Positions 1-8,915 are shown, numbered from the stretch's first letter. The stretch is DNA of 64,000 bases from Leptolyngbyaceae cyanobacterium C42_A2020_001 (GCA_015272515.1 JACYLN010000015.1:44871-108870), one strand, 5' to 3'. Numbers and translations are program-made. Notes: generated from the letters alone by a model not told the origin.

Positions 1-345
1 AAGGCTTTCACTAAGGTCTCTTCCCTCTCTCACGGGCAGAAGCAGTGGGTTGAAATTGGCATGGTATTGGCTCAAGACCCAACCGTCGTGCTGTTAGACG
101 AGCCGACTGCTGGGATGACTCCTGATGAAACCCACATGACGGGGGAAATCATCAAATCAATCTCCAAAACTCACTCCGTAGTCGTGATCGAACACGATAT
201 GGAATTTGTGAAGCAAATTGCTCAGCGTATTGTGGTGCTCCACCAGGGCGCGAAACTCACAGAAGGTACTGTGAGCGAAGTTCAATCGAATCCAGAAGTT
301 ATTGAGGTGTATTTGGGTCGTGAAAGAATCGATGCCGCTGCTTGA
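1..345 (+). CDS. urtD: Urea/amide ABC transporter ATP-binding protein UrtD, 3' end
   Basis: Last 114 codons of an ABC ATPase; the start and Walker A lie before the window. Visible are an ABC signature with H in place of the second G (LSHGQKQWVEIG), Walker B and D-loop (VVLLDEPTAGMT) and the H-loop (VVVIEHDM). The LSHGQKQW form is characteristic of UrtD within the branched-chain-amino-acid-type (HAAT) family. With UrtE it would energise the inner-membrane UrtBC permease that imports urea and, in some bacteria, short amides. It overlaps urtE by 14 bases, so the two are translationally coupled. Amidase and formamidase genes nearby leave the substrate, urea or amide, open. Confidence 0.93.
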   Translation, partial: KAFTKVSSLSHGQKQWVEIGMVLAQDPTVVLLDEPTAGMTPDETHMTGEIIKSISKTHSVVVIEHDMEFVKQIAQRIVVLHQGAKLTEGTVSEVQSNPEVIEVYLGRERIDAAA

Positions 346-1033
346 ATTAACAGATGTGACCGTTGCCTATGACCAGACTCCTGTTCTGTTTGGAATCAAC
401 ATGGCAGTCGATAAAGGCGAAATTGCTTGCTTGCTAGGTCGGAATGGCGTGGGTAAAACTACACTGCTCCGGAGTGTGATTGGGTTGAATAAGGTGATGT
501 CCGGCGGCATTGTGTTTGATGCTGACGAAATCACTAAGGTTCCTACCTACAAGCGCGCTCGTTATGGAATTTCTTACATCCCTCAAGGTCGTGAAATTAT
601 CCCTTACCTATCGGTGCTGGAGAACCTTAAACTAGGCTTCTCAGCCAGTAAACGCAAGCTTTCAAAAATCCCGGAAGAAATCTTTGAGTTTTTCCCGATG
701 CTCCGGGAACATCTCAACCGCCAGGGGGGTTTGTTGAGCGGTGGACAACAACAACAACTGGCGATCGCACGGGGATTGTTGAGTAACCCGCAAATCATGT
801 TGCTAGATGAACCGACGGAAGGCATCCAACCGTCGATCGTCCAGGAAATTGAAACAACCCTGAAGCGCATCAATCGGGAAAAGGGCATTACGATTTTGGT
901 CGTGGAACAGAAGATCGACTTTGCGAAAACACTCGCCCAAAAGTTCTTCATGATGGAGAAAGGCAGCATTGTCGCAAAAGGCCCGACATCTGAACTCACA
1001 ACCGATATCGTTCACCGTTATCTCGCTGTTTAA
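332..1033 (+). CDS. urtE: Urea/amide ABC transporter ATP-binding protein UrtE
   Basis: 233-residue ABC ATPase, the usual UrtE/LivF size. Walker A is GRNGVGKT (about residues 36-43), the signature is LSGGQQQQLAIARGL and Walker B is IMLLDEPTEG. I chose the ATG at 332 over an upstream in-frame TTG because the product then begins MPLLELTDVTVAY, the normal N-terminus. It is the last gene of the transporter operon: a strong terminator follows at 1106. Function is inferred from the family; urea against amide specificity cannot be read from an ATPase. Confidence 0.93.
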   Translation: MPLLELTDVTVAYDQTPVLFGINMAVDKGEIACLLGRNGVGKTTLLRSVIGLNKVMSGGIVFDADEITKVPTYKRARYGISYIPQGREIIPYLSVLENLKLGFSASKRKLSKIPEEIFEFFPMLREHLNRQGGLLSGGQQQQLAIARGLLSNPQIMLLDEPTEGIQPSIVQEIETTLKRINREKGITILVVEQKIDFAKTLAQKFFMMEKGSIVAKGPTSELTTDIVHRYLAV

Positions 1034-1105
1034 GTTCTGTTTGGGCTTAACCTGATCTCCCAAATCCTTGCACTCTTTTGGATTGCTCAAATACTTGCTT
1101 GTGTT

Positions 1106-1148
1106 GCGTTTGAAGAAATATCGCTTTCTTCAAACGCTTTATTGTTTC
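1106..1148 (+). terminator. Rho-independent terminator after urtE
   Basis: A perfect 13-bp inverted repeat (GCGTTTGAAGAAA at 1106-1118 and its complement at 1125-1137) with a 6-base loop, followed by a T-rich stretch (TTTATTGTTT). It ends the transporter operon before the hydrolase gene at 1181. Confidence 0.85.
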
Positions 1149-1180
1149 GCGCCACACGAATTTGTTCTAGGAGAACCCGA

Positions 1181-2191
1181 ATGACAGATTACGAGATGTT
1201 TGAACTGGGTGACTTTACCCTGCAACAAGGGGCAACCCTACGTGCTGCCAAACTTGCCTACAAAACCTACGGCACACTTAATGCCGACAAAAGTAATGTC
1301 ATTGTTTACCCCACCTGGTACTCCGGGCAGCATTACGATAATGAATGGTTAATTGGCGAGGGCATGGCACTCGATCCACAGCAGTATTTCATTATTATTC
1401 CCAACATGATTGGCAATGGGTTGTCATCTTCACCCAGCAACACTCCCGCGCCCTACAACAAGGCTCGGTTCCCGCAAGTCACTTTCTATGACAATGTTCG
1501 AGCACAACATCAACTAATTACTCAAGTATTTGGCATTGAGAAGATTACGCTAGTTGTTGGTTGGTCGATGGGAGCCGGACAAACCTACCAATGGGCTGTC
1601 AGTTATCCAGAAATGGTAGAACGCATCTTCCCCTTCTGCGGCTCTGCTAAAACAAGTATTCACAACATCGTTTTTCTAGAAGGCGTAAAAGCTGCGCTGA
1701 CAGCAGATGCTGCCTGGAAAGGGGGTTGGTATGATGAACCGCCAACAACGGGGTTGCGGGCAGTTGGGCGAGTTTATGCAGGTTGGGGATTGTCTCAAGC
1801 TTTCTATCGAGAGAAGGTTCATCTTCAAATTGGCTACTCATCGTTAGAAGACTTTCTTGTGGCATTTTGGGAGGGGTTCTTTTTGAAAAAAGATGCGAAT
1901 AATCTACTGACTATGTTGTGGACTTGGCAAAACGGCAACATTGGTAACACGCCAGGATTTGATGGCAACTTTGAGAAAGCATTGGAATCAATCAAAGCAA
2001 AAGCGATCGTTATGCCTGCGGAAATGGATTTGTATTTTCCTCCTGAGGATAACGAGTACGAAGTTAAATTCATGCCAAACGCCGAACTGCGCGTCATTAA
2101 ATCCGTGTGGGGGCATTTTGCAGGCGGTGGCGCGAATCAAGCAGATAAACAATTTATTGATAGCGCCATTAAGGAGTTATTGGCGAGTTAA
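1181..2191 (+). CDS. Alpha/beta hydrolase of the homoserine acetyltransferase (MetX-like) family
   Basis: 336-residue alpha/beta-fold protein. The nucleophile elbow is GWSMGAGQ with Ser about residue 129; the N-terminal MetX-type segment (AYKTYGTLN), an oxyanion-side region and a C-terminal VWGHFAGGG holding the likely catalytic His are all present. The start is the ATG at 1181 because TAGGAGA sits 7 bases upstream; an earlier in-frame TTG lacks this. True MetX enzymes acylate homoserine, but many cyanobacterial members are uncharacterised hydrolases. Its place between the urea/amide transporter and the amidases suggests a part in amide or ester breakdown; that is inference. Confidence 0.75.
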   Translation: MTDYEMFELGDFTLQQGATLRAAKLAYKTYGTLNADKSNVIVYPTWYSGQHYDNEWLIGEGMALDPQQYFIIIPNMIGNGLSSSPSNTPAPYNKARFPQVTFYDNVRAQHQLITQVFGIEKITLVVGWSMGAGQTYQWAVSYPEMVERIFPFCGSAKTSIHNIVFLEGVKAALTADAAWKGGWYDEPPTTGLRAVGRVYAGWGLSQAFYREKVHLQIGYSSLEDFLVAFWEGFFLKKDANNLLTMLWTWQNGNIGNTPGFDGNFEKALESIKAKAIVMPAEMDLYFPPEDNEYEVKFMPNAELRVIKSVWGHFAGGGANQADKQFIDSAIKELLAS

Positions 2192-2207
2192 TGCGATCGC
2201 TGATCTT

Positions 2208-2375
2208 GTAGGATGCGTTAGCTCCAGCGTAACGCATCATCAAATTTTCCTTACTGCAAGAGACTCATCCCATTTGGGCAAGGGCAATCGCCCCTCTCCC
2301 GTAGGATGCGTTAGCTCCAGCATAACGCATCATCAAATTCTCCTTGCTGCGAGAGCCTCATCCCATTTGGGCAAG
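2208..2375. repeat. Tandem pair of short palindromic repeats
   Basis: Two copies of a roughly 75-base unit (2208-2282 and 2301-2375), nearly identical. Each opens with an imperfect palindrome, GGATGCGTTA then TAACGCATC, a repeat type scattered through many cyanobacterial genomes. The pair is bracketed by direct copies of GTTAATGCGATCGCTGA near 2187 and 2374, so the unit and its flank seem to have duplicated together. No gene is seen in this gap between convergent genes. Confidence 0.75.
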
Positions 2376-2390
2376 TTAATGCGATCGCTG

Positions 2391-2426
2391 AGTAAAAGAA
2401 AAAAACTCATGCCTTAAGACATGAGC
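2391..2426 (-). terminator. Rho-independent terminator of amiE
   Basis: Read on the minus strand: CTCATGTC, loop TTAA, GGCATGAG (8-bp stem with one G-U pair), then a run of seven T and more T-rich sequence. It lies 30 bases beyond the amiE stop codon. Confidence 0.85.
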
Positions 2427-2455
2427 TTTGAAGTTCCAAGAAGATTGTTTAAGAC

Positions 2456-3538
2456 TTAGTTGTTCAGCAGAACGGCCTCTTTTTCCTTCATCACAAGCGG
2501 TGTTTCGGCCAGTTTTTCGGTGGGTAAACCCTCGATCGGGCATTCCTTGGTACCCACGGTCGGACGAGTCAGTTCCTCGACCTGCTCTTTCACTTTCATG
2601 GGGTCGTTGACCCAGTTGCGGTAGAACTCATAAGGACACTCTTGCACGCCTTCCGCACCTTCGCCAGAGTTGATCTTGCCGGTGTAACCCCGGTGCAACA
2701 ACTTGAACAGGTGGTTCTGGGATTGAGCATTCTTGCGGAAATCGCGAATCGCAAACTTGGAAAGAGTCGCGTATTGAATGCCGTAGTCTTCCTCACCACA
2801 CTCGCCTAAGGTCCGACCATCAAAACCGACGATCGCCGAGTGCCCAAAGTAGCTGTAAACACCATCAAAGCCAGCCGCATTGGCAACGGCCACGTAGACG
2901 TTGTTCATCCAGGCCATCGCCTTGGAAACCATGATCTGTTGCTCTTTGGCAGGATACATATACCCTTGGCAACGGACGATTAGCTCTGCCCCTTTCATCG
3001 CACAATCCCGCCAGATTTCGGGATAGTTACCGTCATCACAGATGATCAGGCTCATCTTCATGCCTTTAGGACCCTCGGAGACGTAGGTGCAGCCACCGGG
3101 ATACCATCCTTCAATGGGGCACCAGGGCATAATTTTGCGATAGCGCTGCACAATCTCACCCTGGTCATTCATCAAAATCAAGGTGTTGTAGGGAACTTTA
3201 TTGGGATGATCTTCGTGCTTTTCACCCGTCAATGAAAAAACGCCCCAAACTTTGTTGCGAATGCAGGCTTGAGCAAAAATTTCAGTTTCTGGGCCTGGAA
3301 TGTCTGAAGCGGTCTCCATCATCTCCTCATGGTCGTACATAATTCCATGGGTGGAGTACTCTGGGAAGACGACTAGATCCATGCCCGGCAGACCCACCTT
3401 CATCCCATCAATCATTGACGCAATCTTTTTACAGTTCTCAATGACTTCTGCGCGTGTGTGCAGGCGGGGCATTTTGTAGTTGACAACCGCAACCCCGACT
3501 GCGTCTTCACTGGATGAAATATCGCCATGATAAGCCAT
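2456..3538 (-). CDS. amiE: Aliphatic amidase
   Basis: 360-residue nitrilase-superfamily enzyme that hydrolyses short aliphatic amides (acetamide, propionamide class) to the acid and ammonia in the cytoplasm. The sequence follows the Pseudomonas AmiE pattern nearly throughout: N-terminal [20 protein letters not shown], catalytic Glu in FPEYS (residue 60), Lys in RYRKIMPW and Cys in the [11 protein letters not shown] motif. AGGAG lies 6 bases before the ATG. It is monocistronic, with its own NtcA-type promoter (3568-3609) and terminator (2391-2426). Together with FmdA and the Urt-type transporter it forms an amide-nitrogen acquisition set. Confidence 0.97.
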   Translation of the reverse strand: MAYHGDISSSEDAVGVAVVNYKMPRLHTRAEVIENCKKIASMIDGMKVGLPGMDLVVFPEYSTHGIMYDHEEMMETASDIPGPETEIFAQACIRNKVWGVFSLTGEKHEDHPNKVPYNTLILMNDQGEIVQRYRKIMPWCPIEGWYPGGCTYVSEGPKGMKMSLIICDDGNYPEIWRDCAMKGAELIVRCQGYMYPAKEQQIMVSKAMAWMNNVYVAVANAAGFDGVYSYFGHSAIVGFDGRTLGECGEEDYGIQYATLSKFAIRDFRKNAQSQNHLFKLLHRGYTGKINSGEGAEGVQECPYEFYRNWVNDPMKVKEQVEELTRPTVGTKECPIEGLPTEKLAETPLVMKEKEAVLLNN

Positions 3539-3567
3539 GATTCTCTCCTAAAGCATAGACGCAACCA

Positions 3568-3609
3568 AGTCTATCGGCTTGATTCAGCCGAACTTGTAAT
3601 CTCGAATAC
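3568..3609 (-). promoter_or_regulatory. NtcA-activated promoter of amiE
   Basis: Minus strand: GTATTCGAGATTAC (3596-3609) is a perfect GTA-N8-TAC, followed after exactly 22 bases by TAGACT (3568-3573), a TA-N3-T minus-10 element. This is the canonical layout of class-II NtcA-dependent promoters. It starts 30 bases upstream of the amiE ATG, so the leader would be short. It predicts induction under combined-nitrogen limitation. Confidence 0.85.
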
Positions 3610-3638
3610 AATTTATCAGTGAATAGTCTAACCAGGAT

Positions 3639-3908
3639 CTAGTGGTTTAACATCCACGGGCGACCGCAGTTTTGAGCTTGAAACTTGGGCTTTGCAGGTT
3701 CGCGATCGCGCGACTTCGTGATTAAGTCAGGCTCAGAGGCAGTTTTACGAAGGGGTAAGGTGCTGGAAAGATTAATGGCTGGGGCTGAAAAAATCCGTTG
3801 TCCAGGGGCCTCGCAGGATGGGCAAAAGGCTGGATCACTGGACTCTGCCATCGTTCGCCACTGTTCAAACACACCACAAGAACTGCACCGGAACTCATAA
3901 ATGGGCAT
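3639..3908 (-). CDS. fmdB: FmdB-family zinc-ribbon protein
   Basis: 89-residue protein with the FmdB N-terminus MPIYEFRCSSCG and a second CPSC pair about 20 residues on, giving a CxxC-CxxC zinc ribbon; the C-terminus is basic and disordered-looking. The ATG at 3908 is preceded by GGAGG at 8 bases and yields the family start; an upstream extension does not. FmdB was named as a putative regulator of the Methylophilus formamidase operon. It sits just downstream of fmdA on the same strand, as that history suggests. Its biochemical role is unproven. Confidence 0.85.
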   Translation of the reverse strand: MPIYEFRCSSCGVFEQWRTMAESSDPAFCPSCEAPGQRIFSAPAINLSSTLPLRKTASEPDLITKSRDREPAKPKFQAQNCGRPWMLNH

Positions 3909-3946
3909 GGGTGAAACCTCCATTAACGACATCATTTGAGATTTGT

Positions 3947-3988
3947 ATGTTCTGAGTTTGCACTCAAGCTAGCCCAAACTCAGAACAT
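3947..3988. repeat. Long inverted repeat between fmdA and fmdB
   Basis: A perfect 14-bp inverted repeat (ATGTTCTGAGTTTG at 3947-3960, complement at 3975-3988) with a 14-base loop. It lies between the fmdA stop and the fmdB start. No T-run follows on the minus strand, so it may stabilise, process or attenuate the fmdA-fmdB transcript rather than end it. Confidence 0.7.
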
Positions 3989-4027
3989 TGTATGAACGCT
4001 TTAATGCTCGCTAAATTGGCGATCGCG

Positions 4028-5233
4028 TCAGGTTGGCAAAATGTCCATATCAAAGATTTCCGTCGGAATCGCTACCGTACAGCAGGCATTTGGAACATCC
4101 ACAATGCCGCTGACACGCCCTTCCACCGGAGCACAACTAAGCAGCAAATACGCCTGCTCGCCAGTAAAGCCAAACTTCTTCAAATACTCAATCGCGTTCA
4201 GGCAAGCACGACGATAAGCAATGTGAACATCCATAAAGTACTGCTTACCCGTGTACTCATCCACCGAAATTCCTTCAAACACCAGATACTCTGAGTAACG
4301 TGGTTCTACTGGACCAGGCTTAAAGATGGGATTCACCAAACCATACTTTTCAACACCACCTTTGATGATGTCTACATGCAGATCGATATAACCCGACATT
4401 TCAATCGCGCCACAGAACGAGATTTCGCCATCCCCTTGAGAGAAGTGAATATCGCCCATCGAGAGTTTGGCACCTTCCACATAAACCGGGAAGTAAATTC
4501 GCGTTCCCCGAGAAAGGTTCTTAATGTCGCAGTTACCACCATGTTCGCGGGGTGGAACTGTTCGCGCAGCTTCCGCTGCAACCCGCTCGTAGTCTGACTT
4601 CGGCAAGGTTCCCAAAATGGCATTGGTGGGGTTTGGCAATGCTGCTAGCACTGGAACATTCCCATTCAGACCCGCTCCATAGGTTCGCAGTTCTGGCTGA
4701 GTATTCATCAGTTCGGTCTCACGCTTATTCCACGTGGCTAAAAGCTCATGGGAGGGCGCACAACCAATCAAGCCAGGATGGGTAATTCCGGCAAAGCGAA
4801 CATTGGGAATATGACGCGAGGTGGTGTAAATACCTTGAAAATCCCAGATTGCTTTAGCGGGTTGAGGATAATGATCGGTTAAAAAACCACCACCGTTTTC
4901 CTTTGAAAAAATTCCTGTAAAGCCCCATTCATCGCCTTGTAGCGCACCAATATCAAGCAGATCAACCACCAAAATATCGCCGGGCTGCGCTCCGTTTACC
5001 CAAATCGGACCGCTGAGAACGTGAACCACAGACAGGTCAACATCACGAATGTCGTCTGGGCTATCGTTATCTTTGATTTGCCCATCCGTCCAATCTTTAC
5101 ATTCAATCCGAAAAACTTCGCCCGGGTTGACCGATACCACGGCTGGAATATCAGGATGCCAGCGATTATGCCCGGGCAACTCCTGCTGATCCATGGGCTT
5201 AGTCAAGTCAACCTTAAAAAGCGTTTTAGGCAT
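4028..5233 (-). CDS. fmdA: Formamidase (acetamidase/formamidase family)
   Basis: 401-residue enzyme matching the Methylophilus FmdA type (about 400 residues), which hydrolyses formamide to formate and ammonia. Visible hallmarks are the N-terminal PGHNRWHPDIPAVVSVNPG, the central GVITHPGLIGCAPSHE-like segment, the P-x-R-E-HGGNCDIKNL metal-site motif and FSQGDGEISFCGAIEMSG. AGGAG lies 6 bases before the ATG. Expression is predicted to be NtcA-driven from 5438-5480. It is followed on the same strand by fmdB. It would act on products delivered by the amide/urea transporter or released by the nitrilase operon. Confidence 0.95.
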   Translation of the reverse strand: MPKTLFKVDLTKPMDQQELPGHNRWHPDIPAVVSVNPGEVFRIECKDWTDGQIKDNDSPDDIRDVDLSVVHVLSGPIWVNGAQPGDILVVDLLDIGALQGDEWGFTGIFSKENGGGFLTDHYPQPAKAIWDFQGIYTTSRHIPNVRFAGITHPGLIGCAPSHELLATWNKRETELMNTQPELRTYGAGLNGNVPVLAALPNPTNAILGTLPKSDYERVAAEAARTVPPREHGGNCDIKNLSRGTRIYFPVYVEGAKLSMGDIHFSQGDGEISFCGAIEMSGYIDLHVDIIKGGVEKYGLVNPIFKPGPVEPRYSEYLVFEGISVDEYTGKQYFMDVHIAYRRACLNAIEYLKKFGFTGEQAYLLLSCAPVEGRVSGIVDVPNACCTVAIPTEIFDMDILPT

Positions 5234-5437
5234 ATAACTCTCCTACTGACCTATTTTGTGGCAAACACCTCTAGCACGGCTCTTGAAGTGAGGAGCCGCA
5301 AGCAATGCCGCGAGAGAGCAACAAACCTCGCACTTTAAAAATTCACATTACTTGCGCTGCAATTTCTTGCAGCAAGAACCACGAAGGTATTTCTACCTGC
5401 TTATGAACACACATTCAACGGAGCAGATAACGCTAAG

Positions 5438-5480
5438 ACTCTAGATGTTAAGCCTCAGCATAATCTGTAATTTTGATTAC
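5438..5480 (-). promoter_or_regulatory. NtcA-activated promoter of fmdA
   Basis: Minus strand: GTAATCAAAATTAC (5467-5480) fits GTA-N8-TAC exactly, and 23 bases later TAGAGT (5438-5443) supplies TA-N3-T. It lies about 205 bases upstream of the fmdA ATG, so a leader of about 195 bases is predicted. The rest of the gap 5234-5576 holds an A/T-rich stretch and a short G-rich simple repeat near 5495-5530, and no gene. Confidence 0.85.
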
Positions 5481-5576
5481 ATTTACAGAACAGGGGATAG
5501 GGAATGGGGAATCGAGAATCGGGTGTAGGGTGTGGCGATCGCAAAGAAATTCGTTATTGTTAGGAAATCTAATAGC

Positions 5577-6563
5577 ATGGAGTCGTTGATCTTCATCATG
5601 CCCTTTAAATTAATTATTCAACTGGCACTTGTCAGCTTTGTGGTACTAGGCAAAACTTCCACTGGAACAGCAACTCCAAAGCCTAGTTCAACTTACGCAA
5701 CGTTTGCGGACTGGTGCCGTAATGAGGCGAAGCTACCGAAAGAAACCCAGTTCACGATCGCGGTTTTGCTAAAAATGGCAAACACGCTAGATTGCAATCA
5801 AGCAGATGAGCATTTATCTAGTGCCAGTAGCCTTGATTTAACAGATAGCAAAGTTGCGGATCTTAGTCCGCTGCGATCGCTGACGCAATTGAGACAGCTT
5901 TATTTAGGTAACAATCGCATCACAAACATTGAACCGTTAGAGTCATTAACCGATCTTACCCACTTGTATCTTAGCTACAATCAACTTTCGGATATTCGTG
6001 GATTGAGTAAACTAACCAATTTAAATTATCTATTTCTATCTTCTAATCAAATTAAAGACATCAGCGGTTTACAACCTTTGAAACAACTACAAGGGCTTGA
6101 TCTCGTGTCCAATCAGATCAGCAATCTTGAACCCTTGAAAACGCTGCCTAATTTAACCCGTTTAGATATCAGCTTCAATAAAATCAAAGACATTAGCCCA
6201 TTGCAAGCATTAGTTAACCTTCAAGAACTTTCCCTATCTGCCCAACAAGTTGCCGATATTCGTCCCCTCAATGCGTTGACCAATTTGGTGCATCTTGATC
6301 TCAGCGGCAATCAAATTTCGGATCTAACCTCCCTGCAACCCTTGACGAATCTCATTAGTTTGGGATTGGGTGGTAATCGGATTGCGGATATCACTCCCTT
6401 AAAGTCCTTATTCAGGCTCAATGCGCTGTATTTAAGTGGAAACCAAATCAAAACATTGAAACCTTTGGCAACACTTAAAAATTTGGAGTCGCTATACATT
6501 CAAGGAAATCCGCTTGCGAGTGAGGCTTGCCCGGTGCAACCTGCCTCTATTTGCCGATTTTAA
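5577..6563 (+). CDS. Secreted leucine-rich-repeat protein
   Basis: About 328 residues: an N-terminal hydrophobic signal segment (PFKLIIQLALVSFVVLG), a short linker, then about ten tandem 22-residue LRRs with the internalin-like pattern L-x-L-x-x-N-x-I-x-D-I-x-P-L from about residue 80 to 315, capped by a Cys-containing tail. The start is uncertain: ATG at 5577 (used here), ATG at 5598 or a GTG at 5532. Internalin-type LRRs bind proteins outside the cell or in the periplasm; the partner is unknown. The gene stands alone upstream of a histidine kinase. Confidence 0.85.
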   Translation: MESLIFIMPFKLIIQLALVSFVVLGKTSTGTATPKPSSTYATFADWCRNEAKLPKETQFTIAVLLKMANTLDCNQADEHLSSASSLDLTDSKVADLSPLRSLTQLRQLYLGNNRITNIEPLESLTDLTHLYLSYNQLSDIRGLSKLTNLNYLFLSSNQIKDISGLQPLKQLQGLDLVSNQISNLEPLKTLPNLTRLDISFNKIKDISPLQALVNLQELSLSAQQVADIRPLNALTNLVHLDLSGNQISDLTSLQPLTNLISLGLGGNRIADITPLKSLFRLNALYLSGNQIKTLKPLATLKNLESLYIQGNPLASEACPVQPASICRF

Positions 6564-6689
6564 CTTCAAGGTCTACCTCTTGCCAGGTGCGATCGCGCTA
6601 TTGGACGGATTAAGCTACCAATCAAACAGTCATTCGACAACATTTGCACTTGCTTATTTTGCAGTTACGTCAGATTGGTTGAAAACAGC

Positions 6690-7907
6690 ATGGACTTTAG
6701 CCAGATTCTAAGTCGCAAAAGTGGCACCATCATTGAACGATGGATCGCGGCAGTTTACGAGGATCAACAGATTGAGGCAACCAACGAACTAACGTTTAAG
6801 GAAGTGCGAGACAGCTTACCACGAGTATTACAGGCACTAGCAACTGTTTTGTCGAAGGATGAAGCCAATGATTTGCAAACAATTGTTGAAGCCAGTTTAG
6901 AACACGGCACTTTGCGGGCGGAGCAAGGATTTGAACCTGCTGAGATTGCACGAGAGTATCGCCTCCTACGGTTTGTCATCTTTTCCGTGTTGGAAGAGGA
7001 TTTAGTCAAAGCCTCCTCAACAGATATTTTGCGGGCAGTGCGATTGATCGACACAATCATTGATGAAGCGATCGCTCGATGCTTCAATAGTTACACCCAG
7101 GGACGATTGAATGAACTGGAACAGCTCAAAAGCCAGTTACAACTTACCAACCAGGAACTCACTCGGTTAGTGCGTGCCAGTCAGGAAAATATTTCTCAGT
7201 TAGCCCACGAATTGAAAACGCCGTTGACTTCAATCATTGGGTACGCAGATTTATTTCTAAGACAGCAACAGCAAGAAAGAGCGATGAAAGATGCTCAACC
7301 GAATTTAGAGAATGTTGAACGAGTCTTAAGAAGTGGACGCTTACTTTTGCGATTAATTAATGACACGTTAGAAATTTCTCGATGCAACGCTGGGCAGATG
7401 AGATTGCAACCAATTTCGACTAACGTTCAGGAAGTCATTCGTTCAATTGTTGAGATCATTGAGCCATTGGTAAAAACTAGGGATCTAGCATTGCTTGTCA
7501 ATAGCGATCGCGCTCCTCAAACCGTCATCACTGATCCGTTGCGGCTCCAGCAAATTTTGACTAACTTACTCAGTAACGCCATTCGCTATACCGAATCAGG
7601 TTCGATTCAACTAAACTGCTGGGGAGTGAATGAACATGAGTGGGCAATTTCCATTACTGACACTGGCGTTGGCATTTCTGAAGAGGATCAAGCACGGATT
7701 TTTGATCCTTACTTTCGTTCAGATAGCAACCACTCACTTGCAATTCAATCTGATGGAACCGGCTTAGGCTTAGCGATCGTCGCGCAACTGGTAAAGTTAA
7801 TGCAGGGTGAGATCAAGGTGCAGTCTCAACTAGGGAAAGGCTCACAGTTTATCGTGCTATTGCCAACAAAAATTTCAAAGCCAGCAAACGCAGAGTTTAC
7901 TGGCTAA
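6690..7907 (+). CDS. Sensor histidine kinase with RsbRD-like N-terminal domain
   Basis: 405 residues with no membrane segment. Residues 1-140 form an all-alpha RsbRD/globin-sensor-like input domain. Next comes a short coiled coil, a HisKA dimerisation domain with phospho-acceptor His173 in the motif LAHELKTPLTS, and an HATPase_c domain with N box (NLLSNAIRY), G1 (DTGVGI) and G2 (GTGLGLAIV). The ATG at 6690 is chosen over an upstream TTG. The likely job is phosphotransfer to a response regulator; two regulators are encoded next to it (7999-8718 and 8916-9350) but pairing is unproven. Confidence 0.88.
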   Translation: MDFSQILSRKSGTIIERWIAAVYEDQQIEATNELTFKEVRDSLPRVLQALATVLSKDEANDLQTIVEASLEHGTLRAEQGFEPAEIAREYRLLRFVIFSVLEEDLVKASSTDILRAVRLIDTIIDEAIARCFNSYTQGRLNELEQLKSQLQLTNQELTRLVRASQENISQLAHELKTPLTSIIGYADLFLRQQQQERAMKDAQPNLENVERVLRSGRLLLRLINDTLEISRCNAGQMRLQPISTNVQEVIRSIVEIIEPLVKTRDLALLVNSDRAPQTVITDPLRLQQILTNLLSNAIRYTESGSIQLNCWGVNEHEWAISITDTGVGISEEDQARIFDPYFRSDSNHSLAIQSDGTGLGLAIVAQLVKLMQGEIKVQSQLGKGSQFIVLLPTKISKPANAEFTG

Positions 7908-7998
7908 GGGATGGGAATTAAATAAGTCAGAGAACATATTTAGGCTGGATGTCCTAGCAATTCGCTCTGCCCTAAGCTTTCTGACTGTTGCTATGCAA

Positions 7999-8718
7999 TT
8001 AAGCAACTAACCCGGAACGCAGAGCACGAACGGCAGCCTGAGTTCGGTCTTCGGCACACAGTTTGCTGAGAATGTTGCGGACGTGAGTTTTAACAGTGCC
8101 CACAGTAATGTACAACTTATCGGCGATCGCCGCATTGCTGTAACCCGACACAATTAACTCTAAAATTTCCAGTTCCCGCTCCGTCAAGGGATAGCTCTCT
8201 AGCACTTGCTCAAACTCGGCATCCATCGCCCCAATTTCAACCGTTTTAGCATTGTGAGTTGCACGCCCACCTGGCGAAACCTGACGAATTTGGTGCAACA
8301 CCACGTTTGCGATCGCAGGGTCAATCCAAGAGCTGCCAGCCTGGGTCGCCTTAATCGCCTCCACCAAGCGCTCAATACTGACATCCTTCATACAATAAGA
8401 ATCTGCCCCGGCTGCAAAAGCAGCAAGTACAGCATCTTCACTGTCATGCATGGTCAAGATTAAGATCTTGGTTTTTTCGTCTTCCTTCTCTGCCTGAAGT
8501 TGTCTAAACTTTTGAGTCAACTCAATTCCATCCATATCTGGCAGACCAATATCTACCACAGCGACATCAGGATGCATCCCCTCCAATACTTTTAATCCCT
8601 GACTAGCATTTGCCGCCTCGCCTACAACTTGAATTCCTGTTTGTTGCTTTAAAGCTGTTCTCAAACCGATCCGAGTCAGGTCATGATCCTCGATTAAAAC
8701 AACATTTATATCGCTCAT
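7999..8718 (-). CDS. NarL/LuxR-family response regulator
   Basis: 239 residues. The receiver domain (1-125) has acidic pocket E10-D11, phospho-acceptor D56 (VVDIGLPDMDG), a conserved Thr in LTMHDS and Lys in MKD. A linker follows, then a C-terminal GerE/LuxR helix-turn-helix (about 175-239) with LTEREREIL-like and TVGTVKTHVRNILSKL recognition segments. It is a DNA-binding output regulator, convergent with the histidine kinase gene upstream. The start ATG follows AAGGACGTGAGAT. Confidence 0.9.
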   Translation of the reverse strand: MSDINVVLIEDHDLTRIGLRTALKQQTGIQVVGEAANASQGLKVLEGMHPDVAVVDIGLPDMDGIELTQKFRQLQAEKEDEKTKILILTMHDSEDAVLAAFAAGADSYCMKDVSIERLVEAIKATQAGSSWIDPAIANVVLHQIRQVSPGGRATHNAKTVEIGAMDAEFEQVLESYPLTERELEILELIVSGYSNAAIADKLYITVGTVKTHVRNILSKLCAEDRTQAAVRALRSGLVA

Positions 8719-8915
8719 ATCTCACGTCCTTACAAACCTACAAAAGGCATAACCGACTAATATTCTGTCTGTAATGGTTATATAGGTTTTTTTGAAACTG
8801 CGGCATCCATCGTGAGGTATAGCGCTCTCATCCGAAAGCATGAATTCACGAAAAAAGTTGTCCCAGAAAAAATATAATTTAAGATCTTTCAACGCTTCAT
8901 CAAGTTGGAAAAGGA

